From Noviherbaspirillum massiliense JC206 (lineage in GTDB: Bacteria > Pseudomonadota > Gammaproteobacteria > Burkholderiales > Burkholderiaceae_D), in contig NZ_HE978634.1 in the NCBI RefSeq assembly GCF_000312045.1, forward strand, positions 1,162,842-1,226,841: a DNA stretch of 64,000 nucleotides, written 5' to 3'. The notes under the pieces are model-generated. The model ran no database searches. It saw only the letters and a program-made list of their open reading frames with translations, and was not told the DNA's origin. Shown here one piece after another: positions 48,083-55,148 of this stretch. Both the position numbers and the translations under genes were made by a program. Numbering within the stretch: position 1 is the first letter of the stretch; each line of letters opens with the position of its first letter.

Positions 48083-48604
48083 CTAGCGCAGGACCGGTCC
48101 TGGCGGAGGCGGGGGCGGCGGATACGCTGACCGTTCGCGCTGGCTGTTCAGGAATTCGTTGCGGAAGCTGCCAGTCATGGGGACCCGATGGCCTTTCGCA
48201 TACATGCATTGCTGATAGCCAAAGTCGTAACGCTGCTGCAGACGCGATGACGAGGTTTCCCCTGCGCCCGCGCCGGCAAGTCCACCGAACGCCAGGCCGG
48301 TCCCGGCCCCAACGGATGCGCCACGGCCTCCGTTGATTGCAGCTCCGGCCGCTGCGCCCAGCAGCGTGCCAACGGCAGCGCTGCGCACGCCGCTATCGAC
48401 GGCAACATTGTTCGGCGAGTTGCCACCGACCTGTTCAAAGGCAAATTGCTTGCAAACCTCGTTGTCTGCACGGAACTGCTCGAAGCTTTTGCCGGTTCCT
48501 GGAAGGACCAGCACGCTCGGCTCGTTCGGCGGCGCCGTCGTGCATGCACAAAGGACGAGAGCAAACGCTAGTGCGGACAGTGTGTAGAGCTTGTCAGTTT
48601 TCAT
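48083..48604 (-). CDS. Glycine-zipper lipoprotein
   Basis: 173 residues. Lipoprotein signal with LALVLCACTTAPP (cleavage before a Cys), then a soluble segment and a Gly/Ala-rich hydrophobic hairpin (AVGTLLGAAAGAAINGGRG, GAGTGLAFGGLAGAGAG), the glycine zipper. The tail RYDFGYQQCMYAKGHRVP (with the Cys of YxQCMYxKG) is a widespread pattern for these proteins; the end is a polyproline run. Probably anchored at the outer membrane. It follows the next gene by 6 bp, so the two form an operon. Confidence 0.82.
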   Translation of the reverse strand: MKTDKLYTLSALAFALVLCACTTAPPNEPSVLVLPGTGKSFEQFRADNEVCKQFAFEQVGGNSPNNVAVDSGVRSAAVGTLLGAAAGAAINGGRGASVGAGTGLAFGGLAGAGAGETSSSRLQQRYDFGYQQCMYAKGHRVPMTGSFRNEFLNSQRERSAYPPPPPPPGPVLR

Positions 48605-48610
48605 GTTTAT

Positions 48611-48955
48611 TCAACGCGCGTCCGGCGGTGCAGGCACAACTTTCTGCCATCCACGAGGGCATTCTTTGACATAGGGATAATAGCCCTTGGCATCCTGGCA
48701 GTAATACCACCAGTTGCCGGGCTCTGGTTCGTTTGCTTGCGGGCCCGGGCTTTGCTCGACATACACGGGCGGCGTCGATTGTACGGTGACTGCCGGCGGA
48801 TAAACGTAATAGGCTGGCGGAGGATAAGCCCAGTATCCTGTCGGTACGCCGACATAAAAGCCCACGTGACTATGCACGCGATGCGCCCATGCTGAACTGC
48901 TTGCAAGCAGGCCAAGGGACAAGAAGACGAGGAATGCCAAACCGGTCTTTTTCAT
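48611..48955 (-). CDS. Secreted Tyr/Pro-rich envelope protein
   Basis: 114 residues from MKKTGLAFLVFLSLGLLA with a signal peptide (cleavage near AWA) and the ribosome binding site AGGAGGTCAGC. The mature part has a Tyr/Pro-rich linker (YWAYPPPAYYVYPPAV) and a C-terminal domain WWYYCQDAKGYYPYVKECPRGWQ. The latter is a recurring small motif (YYC-x4-YYPYV-x2-C) in proteobacterial periplasmic proteins; its two Cys probably form a disulphide. Function unknown. First gene of a two-gene operon with the glycine-zipper lipoprotein. Confidence 0.8.
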   Translation of the reverse strand: MKKTGLAFLVFLSLGLLASSSAWAHRVHSHVGFYVGVPTGYWAYPPPAYYVYPPAVTVQSTPPVYVEQSPGPQANEPEPGNWWYYCQDAKGYYPYVKECPRGWQKVVPAPPDAR

Positions 48956-49265
48956 GCTGACCTCCTGGCTCCTGACGACTTGGAACATGACGACTCCAAT
49001 GACAAAAAATTAGACTGCGGCAGCTTGGCGAAGTTTCGGGCCGCGGACACTGGTGCTGCTGCTTGTCGAAACGGCCAAGATATTAATGAATTATACGAAA
49101 GAGAGCCCGGAGCAGCACTTCCTTTCGGCAAGCCTGCTGCAGGACGCTACTATTGCTTGATGCTGCCGATTTCTTTTATCAATCGGCCCTGGTCGTGGTC
49201 GCCGGAACTCGATTGCCGCATCTTTCATCAAACAGGTCCCGTAAAAACTTGACAAGGAGTTCACC
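48956..49265. other. Divergent intergenic region
   Basis: 310 bp between the Tyr/Pro-rich gene and the 108-aa coiled-coil gene. It holds AT-rich stretches (48998-49012 and 49077-49100) that are likely promoter sites. No gene is seen. Confidence 0.45.
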
Positions 49266-49592
49266 ATGCTATCGCCAAACGAAGTCCAACAGCGATTTTC
49301 CCATGTTGAGAACACCATTCATCAGGCTGCCCAGGCCTGCCAGTCGGCGAGCGGCGTGCCGATGGATCTGAAGGACTGCATTCAGCAGCTGGATCAGAAA
49401 ACCACGCAGGCGAAGAGCATGATGCAGTCGCAGGATGAAAACCAGATCCGGCAATGCGTGGACGATCTGGAACAGTTGGGTGATCGCGCCAAGGATGCAT
49501 GCGAGAGGGCCGGGAATGTGCAGAACGACCTGAAAACCGCCGTCATGCAAGCGCATCGCGAATTGTCGGACTTGAAGCACCAGCTGCATTAA
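49266..49592 (+). CDS. Small helical (coiled-coil) protein, 108 aa
   Basis: ACAAGGAGTTCACC precedes ATG 49266. The sequence is almost all amphipathic helix (NEVQQRFSHVENTIHQAAQAC, QQLDQKTTQAKSMMQSQDEN, LEQLGDRAKDACERAG), with three Cys (CQS, DCIQQ, QCVDD and DACER) spaced along helices. No signal peptide, so cytoplasmic. I recognise it only as a small conserved Burkholderiales-type protein with no known role. Confidence 0.75.
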   Translation: MLSPNEVQQRFSHVENTIHQAAQACQSASGVPMDLKDCIQQLDQKTTQAKSMMQSQDENQIRQCVDDLEQLGDRAKDACERAGNVQNDLKTAVMQAHRELSDLKHQLH

Positions 49593-49760
49593 GGCCTGGA
49601 ACGAAGCCCTGATCCGGAAAGATCCGCCGCCTAATCTTTTTTGCAGGGAGCTTTCTGCTTGCACGATCTCGGCAGGGCTTCCTGTCTCTCATCTCCGTTC
49701 CGGCATTCCGTCACGGTTTAACTGGCGACAGGAATGCCGCCTGCTCAAAATCCCATAATT

Positions 49761-50024
49761 CTACTTTGCCGACACCGCGTCCGGCAGTACGACGTTCACA
49801 TCGAGTATTTCCAGATTGCCCTGGCGATCAAGGGAAATCTTGATGTCCGACGCATCCACCTTCGCGTACTTTGAAATGACCGCAATCAGTTCCTTGTGCA
49901 GCGCCGGCAGGAAATCCGGCCCGCCGCGGCCGTTACGCTCGCGCGCAATGATGACCTGAAGGCGCTCCTTGGCAGCGCTCGCGCTCTTCGGCTTGTTATT
50001 GAAGAGGAATGAAAGTAGCGCCAT
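49761..50024 (-). CDS. minE: Cell division topological specificity factor MinE
   Basis: 87 residues: N-terminal MALLSFLFNNKPKSASAAKERL (membrane-targeting and MinD-contact part, given in part), then the dimerising domain VDASDIKISLDRQGNLEILDV. MinE stimulates MinD ATPase and drives pole-to-pole oscillation that keeps the Z-ring at midcell. It starts 2 bp after minD. Confidence 0.96.
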   Translation of the reverse strand: MALLSFLFNNKPKSASAAKERLQVIIARERNGRGGPDFLPALHKELIAVISKYAKVDASDIKISLDRQGNLEILDVNVVLPDAVSAK

Positions 50025-50026
50025 GT

Positions 50027-50842
50027 TTACCTACCCTTAAAGATACGCTGGAGCAGCCCGGGCTTTTCGTAGGTTGTAAAACGCAACGGCGTTTCCTGGC
50101 CGAGGAATCGTGCGACTACGTCCTGATACGCTTCGGAGACATCGGTGCCCGTCATATGGATGGCTGGCGTGCCTTGGTTGGAGGCATGCAGCACCGATTC
50201 CGATTCCGGAATGATGCCGATGAGCGGAATGCGCAGGATTTCATGCACGTCGGTATAGGAAAGCATTTCTCCGGCTTCGACGCGTTTAGGCATGTAGCGG
50301 GTGATCAGCAGATGCTCCTTCACTGGCTCGCCGCCATTCTGCGCACGGCGCGACTTGGCCTGGATGATGCCGAGAATGCGGTCCGAGTCGCGTACCGAGG
50401 ATATTTCCGGATTGGTGACGACAATTGCCTCATCCGCGAAAGTCAGGGCCATGACCGCACCGTGCTCGATGCCAGCCGGGGAGTCGCAGACGATATATTC
50501 GAAACCCATCTTGACCAGTTCGTTCAGCACGCGCTCGACGCCTGCCTCGGTCAGCGCATCCTTGTCGCGCGTCTGAGAAGCCGGGAGCACGAACAGGTTT
50601 TCGCAATGCTTGTCCTTGATAAGCGCCTGGTTCAGCGTGGCTTCATTGTTGATGACATTGATCAGGTCATATACCACGCGACGCTCGCAGCCCATGATCA
50701 GGTCGAGATTGCGCAGTCCGACGTCAAAGTCGATCACTGCAGTCTTGTGCCCGCGCAGGGCCAGGCCGGTCGCAAAGCTGGCGCTCGAAGTGGTTTTTCC
50801 CACGCCTCCTTTACCGGACGTCACAACAATGATTTTTGCCAC
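50027..50842 (-). CDS. minD: Septum site-determining protein MinD
   Basis: 271 residues. Deviant Walker A motif TSGKGGVGKTTSSAS, switch regions IDFDVGLRNLDLIMGCE and CDSPAGIEHGA, and a C-terminal amphipathic membrane-targeting helix (KPGLLQRIFKG). ATP-bound dimers bind the membrane and recruit MinC. Standard order minC-minD-minE. Confidence 0.97.
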   Translation of the reverse strand: MAKIIVVTSGKGGVGKTTSSASFATGLALRGHKTAVIDFDVGLRNLDLIMGCERRVVYDLINVINNEATLNQALIKDKHCENLFVLPASQTRDKDALTEAGVERVLNELVKMGFEYIVCDSPAGIEHGAVMALTFADEAIVVTNPEISSVRDSDRILGIIQAKSRRAQNGGEPVKEHLLITRYMPKRVEAGEMLSYTDVHEILRIPLIGIIPESESVLHASNQGTPAIHMTGTDVSEAYQDVVARFLGQETPLRFTTYEKPGLLQRIFKGR

Positions 50843-50879
50843 AAACAGGCTCCTTATAGAAAATACGAGTAACTAATTG

Positions 50880-51617
50880 TCAATTGTCTATTGATAACAC
50901 GTCTATCCGGTCACCGGCAAGCCGAACCTGCGCTGGTTTTTTTGCCACCCCGGCCGGCAAGGCATTGTCGAACGTGCGGTAGATGCCGGCGATCGATACC
51001 AGCTCGGCTTCCATGCTCATGGTGAAAATGCGGGCTCCGGCATTTCCGCTGGCGCCGGCCAGCGCGCGTCCGCGCAAAGGCGCATAGACATGAATGCTGC
51101 CGTCCGCAATCAGCTCGGCGCCACTATTGACGATTGCGGTTACGACCAGGTCGCCGCCGCGCGCGTAGATGCGCTGGCCGGCCCGGACTGGAGTGTCGAT
51201 GATCAGGGCATTCGCTGCTGCCGCAAGCTGCGCAGGAGCCGCTTCGATGCGGGCTGGAGCTGGTGTTTCTTCCCGCGGAGGCTCATGGCGAGGCGCGGCT
51301 ACCGTGTCCAGGCTCAAGCCGCGCGCAAGAATGTCGGGCTCCATTTCAGGCGAGGCATTGCGTACTGCCACGGGATTCAGGCGATAGGTCCGGAGCAGCT
51401 CGAGGATCACGGCCCAGTCCAGGGCAGGCGCCTGGGCATCGAGCGCGCCGACGTCGATCACCGCAAACTCGTTTTCAAAATAATCCGGCACTCCGCCGGT
51501 GATCTGCTTCATCGCCGCATCCAGTAGTGCAGAGTCGGATTCGCGCAGGATGACAGCTACAGCCACTACGGTGGAAATCTTGATTTCAATCGGCTTGCTG
51601 GACGAGTGTCGGGGCAT
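50880..51617 (-). CDS. minC: Septum site-determining protein MinC
   Basis: 245 residues. The N-terminal FtsZ-inhibiting domain is followed by a Pro/Ala linker (about 100-130) and the C-terminal beta-helix (QRIYARGGDLVVTAIVNSGAELIADGSIHVYAPLRGRALAG, in part), which dimerises and binds MinD. It starts the min operon. A -10-like TACAAT at 51704-51699 on the minus strand would give a leader of about 75 nt. Confidence 0.95.
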   Translation of the reverse strand: MPRHSSSKPIEIKISTVVAVAVILRESDSALLDAAMKQITGGVPDYFENEFAVIDVGALDAQAPALDWAVILELLRTYRLNPVAVRNASPEMEPDILARGLSLDTVAAPRHEPPREETPAPARIEAAPAQLAAAANALIIDTPVRAGQRIYARGGDLVVTAIVNSGAELIADGSIHVYAPLRGRALAGASGNAGARIFTMSMEAELVSIAGIYRTFDNALPAGVAKKPAQVRLAGDRIDVLSIDN

Positions 51618-51732
51618 AAATCTGTCGGTATGTGCGTCGGGCTTGGCTGGTATCAGTGCGCTATGCGCCCTTGTCGAAGCCTGTCGGCACGCGGTCGAAT
51701 TGTAGTTGAAAAGTAAAGGCGCCTTCGGGAAA

Positions 51733-51828
51733 CGAAAACGGGCCGCATGAAAGGCGGCCCGATAGTGCGGGGGCTTGCGTCAGTCGCATAAGCCCCTACG
51801 CAATTGCTCGTCACTTGCTGCTGGCGGG
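51733..51828 (-). ncRNA. Candidate small RNA or leader upstream of minC
   Basis: On the minus strand a perfect TATAAT (51840-51835) with no good -35 is followed by a hairpin GGGGCTT...AAGCCCC (51796-51770, with an inner GCG/CGC) and then a perfect 8-bp stem CGGGCCGC/GCGGCCCG (51761-51739) with TTTTCGTT, a Rho-independent terminator. The terminator ends 113 nt before minC, which has its own -10-like element. I therefore read this as a separate RNA of about 95 nt; attenuation of minC is the alternative. Confidence 0.45.
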
Positions 51829-51839
51829 CGAAATATTAT

Positions 51840-52078
51840 AACCGCTGGTAGCGGTCAAACCGCTGCCTGGAACGATAAATTGGGCAGCGTAATACAGGGA
51901 TTCCAGGGGAAGGAGAGAAGCACCGTGCTTGCCAATTCTGCCAATATCGTTGACGCAGGTCTGGCGGTTTCAATTCGGCCGCTGAAAGAGTGCGGCGAAC
52001 CCGGCGCCTGATGCGCGCCTGGAAGACAAAGTAGCGTCCGCATTGCGGATATGCGGTAATCGGGACGACGTGAGCCTG
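51840..52078. other. Intergenic region upstream of the candidate RNA
   Basis: Short ORFs on both strands (such as 51775-52011 on the plus strand) overlap the candidate RNA and lack ribosome binding sites. I see no gene. Confidence 0.4.
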
Positions 52079-52609
52079 CTATCGTACCGGCAGCTTGTCG
52101 CTGAGCCGCCAATACTTTCTCAGCAGCTCCACGACATTCGAATTCATGCCCGGCGTGGCATAAATCCACGAGGAGTGGTTCTTGTCCAGACGAGGAAGCC
52201 GCTTTGCCTTGATGCCTACCGCGTGCACTGGCAAGCCTTGCGATTCATACGTAGCCAATTCAGGGTCAACCCCGGGATCGTTCTTGAAAAACAGCCATTC
52301 TTCAACGAACATCGATTGCATCCGTTCCAGCTCATGGCCTATCGATTCCGGGACTGGGCACCGAATCTCATTTTTCATCGGCGGGTAATCTATGGCCCAA
52401 GGGCCATAGACATCGTCTTCGATGCTTCGATACAGGCGTGAGGGGTGATTGGCGTAGAAATGGTCGATCATGAAGAAGGCGGCCGAAAAATAATGGCTTC
52501 TTGCCTCAACGTGCCAGCCGTAGACGTCGTTCCCTTTCTCGAAATAAAAGACTGCAAATACCGATCCCGGCTTTACAGGAGAGTAGGAAATGTAGGTCTT
52601 GAACTGCAT
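52079..52609 (-). CDS. Hypothetical protein, 176 aa
   Basis: Starts MQFKTYISYSPVKPGSVFAV, with only a weak site before ATG 52609. Composition is aromatic- and charge-rich (FYFEKGNDVYGWHVEARSHY, IDHFYANHPSRLY, WLFFKNDPGVDPELATYESQ). No signal peptide, membrane helix or motif that I recognise. It looks like a soluble alpha/beta protein and not a shadow frame, because the opposite frames are low-quality. It is flanked by about 450-550 bp of non-coding sequence on both sides, so it may be a recently acquired orphan. Confidence 0.55.
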   Translation of the reverse strand: MQFKTYISYSPVKPGSVFAVFYFEKGNDVYGWHVEARSHYFSAAFFMIDHFYANHPSRLYRSIEDDVYGPWAIDYPPMKNEIRCPVPESIGHELERMQSMFVEEWLFFKNDPGVDPELATYESQGLPVHAVGIKAKRLPRLDKNHSSWIYATPGMNSNVVELLRKYWRLSDKLPVR

Positions 52610-53076
52610 GATCCATCGCGTAATTTGAAAGACCGCCGAGCATCCTTCTGGGAAATGAGTTGCTTACTGACCGACCCGAGTCCTCCTGCGCGATCCCAGC
52701 ATCGCCATGCTTCCTTGCATGGAAGACGAGGCCCTTGGTACTACCGACTGCATACCTGTTTCGATGGCTTGCTTGCGCGAGACGGTATGACATTACCAGT
52801 ACGAGGACGTCTCTATTTCCCTCACGTATCGTCCTCCTGATTCTATAGACACCGATGCCACCGACGGGTTCGCAATCCGTTTCGCCCGGTCTCCTGCATT
52901 TAACTTGCATTCCAGGATGCAATCCATATGCGCTCAGCAGGAATTAACGCTTTCCATCTTGTGAAGCGGGATGTTCCGGTTCGCTCCAGAATTCATCCCA
53001 CTTGTGCGCGCAGCTTGCGCCTGAACTGTGATTCCCAAGCATTGTCCATACTAGATATCTGTTATGGTCGGCGCAT
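52610..53076. other. Intergenic region without clear gene
   Basis: ORFs on both strands are short and lack ribosome binding sites. The segment GGTTCGCAATCC (52867-52878) resembles a tRNA T-arm with one extra base, but no cloverleaf can be formed around it. Confidence 0.4.
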
Positions 53077-53119
53077 AAAAAAATGCCCGAGCAGAGTTGA
53101 TGTGGACTCTGTTCGGGCA
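53077..53119 (-). terminator. Rho-independent terminator of the Fnr-family gene
   Basis: A 14-bp stem with one G-T pair (TGCCCGAGCAGAGT at 53084-53097 with ACTCTGTTCGGGCA at 53106-53119) and seven T residues on the minus strand, 40 bp past the stop codon. Confidence 0.88.
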
Positions 53120-53158
53120 GCTTCCTGAAAGTCGTGCTCTCGCGTGGAGAGCACGCAT

Positions 53159-54037
53159 TTAGGCTGTTGCCAATTGTCCCCAATCCGAGGCGGGACGATC
53201 CGAAGAAGGTGTGGTTGCCTGCTTGGATGCCTTACCAACCTGTTTGGCACGAGAACTTGAGGGAGGCAAACGACGGAGGGTTCTCAGTGCTTCCAGATCC
53301 TTGATGCCGATGGAGCGCTGGTCCACCGTGATCAGCCCGATTTCATTGAATGCCGACAGGGTGCGGCTGACTGTTTCCAGTGTCAGTCCGAGGTAGCTGC
53401 CGATTTCATGACGGGTCATCCGCAAGTTGAACAGCTTGCTGGAATACCCCATTTCGGCATAGCGCTCCGACAGGTTCACCAGGAAGCGCGCCACTCGAGC
53501 TTCGGCGCTGAGCGCTCCCAGCATGCTTACCATTGCCTGCTCGCGAACCAGCTCGCGGCTCATCACGCTATAAATCGCGTGCTCAAACTCGACATGCGAG
53601 CGGCCTAGAGCGGTCAGTTTCTTGAAGGGGAGCAGAATCAGGTCGCAATTCGAGAGGGCAACCGCTTCAGAGGCATAACGCTTGGTATGGATGCCGTCAA
53701 CGCCAAACAAATCGCCTTTCATCGGGAAACTGAGAACCTGCTCATTGCCGAATTCGTCGATCAATACCGTTTTCAGAAAACCGGAGTGGACGACGTACAG
53801 GGTGTCGAAAGGTTGTCCGATGGTGTGGATACGCTGGCCGGTCTTGAACTGCACATGCTGAAACAGCAGCTCATCGTCAGTATGGGCCGGAGAAAAAGGA
53901 ATCCGCAGTACGTCGCACAGTTCTTTCAGATTCGACCAAAGTTTTCCCTGGCGCTGCCACCCGGCTTCCACGTTAGAAGAATGCAAAGCCGATGAAGAAA
54001 TCTCCGAGCGGATTTCAGACGTTTGCGTAGACAACAT
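53159..54037 (-). CDS. Crp/Fnr family transcriptional regulator (FixK/Fnr-like, cluster ligands missing)
   Basis: 292 residues. I chose ATG 54037 because TTGGAG lies 6 bp upstream; ATG 54043 is directly adjacent to that site. A cyclic-nucleotide-type beta barrel (about 55-145) and dimer helix precede a winged helix-turn-helix with recognition helix GLTLETVSRTL: Glu221, Ser224 and Arg225 match the FNR residues that read TTGAT. The FNR N-terminal C-x2-C-x5-C cluster is not present: only Cys41 (KELCDVL) and Cys131 (LSNCDL) remain, so oxygen sensing through [4Fe-4S] is unlikely. This fits FixK-type proteins, whose genes are controlled by two-component systems. The extra 50-residue tail is Lys/Ser-rich. 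Confidence 0.85.
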   Translation of the reverse strand: MLSTQTSEIRSEISSSALHSSNVEAGWQRQGKLWSNLKELCDVLRIPFSPAHTDDELLFQHVQFKTGQRIHTIGQPFDTLYVVHSGFLKTVLIDEFGNEQVLSFPMKGDLFGVDGIHTKRYASEAVALSNCDLILLPFKKLTALGRSHVEFEHAIYSVMSRELVREQAMVSMLGALSAEARVARFLVNLSERYAEMGYSSKLFNLRMTRHEIGSYLGLTLETVSRTLSAFNEIGLITVDQRSIGIKDLEALRTLRRLPPSSSRAKQVGKASKQATTPSSDRPASDWGQLATA

Positions 54038-54503
54038 GGCCATCTCCAATCGATTAATCCATAAATTCAAAAATGACCGCACTGGATGCAGCCATCATCG
54101 TTTTTGCGTCTTGTTTTGATTATTGGAAATCTTTACAAGGACTGTAATGATTAGAACCGGGGCATGTTGCCTTCCTGTCATTCCTCAATACAGGTGATCA
54201 GTATGGCAATGAAGTTGTGTGATTGCTATCGGGGGGCGCTGATTAGCCTTGTAGGCAAAGGCTGGAACATGTAGGAATATTCCTACAATCGAAATTACCG
54301 TTTCCTTATATCCAGACGGGACAATGCGGTATTTTTCGCATGCTTTTGCACCATCCGGTCAAAGACGACCGCTTGGTCTATACATGCATTAAGGCAACTG
54401 CACGCTGGTGGAGACTGAAGAGGTTATGTCCTGAATGCCTGGCTGGACGAGCTGGCGTTCGGACAGAGCAGGCGACACTGTTCGTCCGCTCATCGGCACC
54501 GAC
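54038..54503. other. Regulatory region upstream of the Fnr-like gene
   Basis: 466 bp without a gene, AT-rich, between the Fnr-like gene and the response-regulator gene (both minus strand). It contains a perfect palindrome, listed separately. Confidence 0.5.
54270..54287. promoter_or_regulatory. 18-bp perfect palindrome, candidate response-regulator operator
   Basis: TGTAGGAATATTCCTACA is its own reverse complement. It lies 233 bp upstream of the Fnr-like start codon. Its halves (TAGGAAT) resemble the 7-bp half-sites used by NarL/FixJ-family regulators such as BvgA; the adjacent gene encodes a regulator of that family. Function is inferred. Confidence 0.45.
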
Positions 54504-55148
54504 TTAATTCTTGAATGAGGCAATCAACCGGTTTTGCACGGCGTACTGGACCATTTCAGCTAGGGAGTTCATTCCCATCTTTTGAAGCACGCGCGTCTTG
54601 TGGGTGCTGACTGTCTTGGCGCTCAAGTGCAGAAGATCTGCGATCTCGGTAATCGACTTGCCACCCACCAGCAGCGTAAACACTTCGAATTCGCGGTTCG
54701 ACAGCTGCTTGTGCGGCAGCTCTTCATGGGCAGGCATGACTTCCATCGCCAGCTGTTCAGCTACTTCCTGGCTGATATAGGGGCGTCCGGACGCCACCTT
54801 GCGGATTGCGCTCACCAGTTGCGTACCCGCGCTTTCTTTCGTGAGGTAGCCACGGGCGCCGGCACGAATGGCGCGCACTGCATATTGCTCTTCATCGTGC
54901 ATGGTCAGCACAAGAATAGGAAGCTTGGGTACTTCATCCTTGATCTGGCGTATCAGTTCAACACCGCTACGACCGGGCATCGACAGGTCCAGCATCAGCA
55001 GATCAAATCCGCCTTTCCGAACATGGGCCAAGGCTTCAAAGCCGTCGACTGCTTCACCGACGACTGCGATATCCTCGGCTCCATCGAGAATCCGCTTCAA
55101 TCCTTCGCGCATGATGGTGTGGTCGTCGGCGATGACAATACGAATCAT
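54504..55148 (-). CDS. Response regulator, NarL/FixJ family (REC-LuxR)
   Basis: 214 residues from MIRIVIADDHTIMREGLKRI. The receiver domain has the acidic pair (ADDH), the phospho-acceptor Asp in DLLMLDLSMPGRSG, the Thr in VLTMHDEEQY and the Lys in YLTKES: all intact. The C-terminal LuxR helix-turn-helix is LSNREFEVFTLLVGGKSITEIADLLHLSAKTVSTHKTRVLQKM (in part). The ATG overlaps the kinase stop by four bases, so the two are translated together. It is expected to bind DNA as a dimer, perhaps at the palindrome upstream of the Fnr-like gene. Confidence 0.94.
   Translation of the reverse strand: MIRIVIADDHTIMREGLKRILDGAEDIAVVGEAVDGFEALAHVRKGGFDLLMLDLSMPGRSGVELIRQIKDEVPKLPILVLTMHDEEQYAVRAIRAGARGYLTKESAGTQLVSAIRKVASGRPYISQEVAEQLAMEVMPAHEELPHKQLSNREFEVFTLLVGGKSITEIADLLHLSAKTVSTHKTRVLQKMGMNSLAEMVQYAVQNRLIASFKN

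Noticed and set aside
51775-52011. Plus-strand 78-codon ORF upstream of minC
   Set aside because: No ribosome binding site or motif; it overlaps the hairpins of the minus-strand candidate RNA.
52860-52890. tRNA-like T-arm GGTTCGCAATCC
   Set aside because: No acceptor, D or anticodon stem can be drawn around it.
54101-54125. Fnr autoregulatory box at TTGATTATTGG
   Set aside because: Only the left half-site TTGAT is present; the right half ATCAA is missing at the required spacing.
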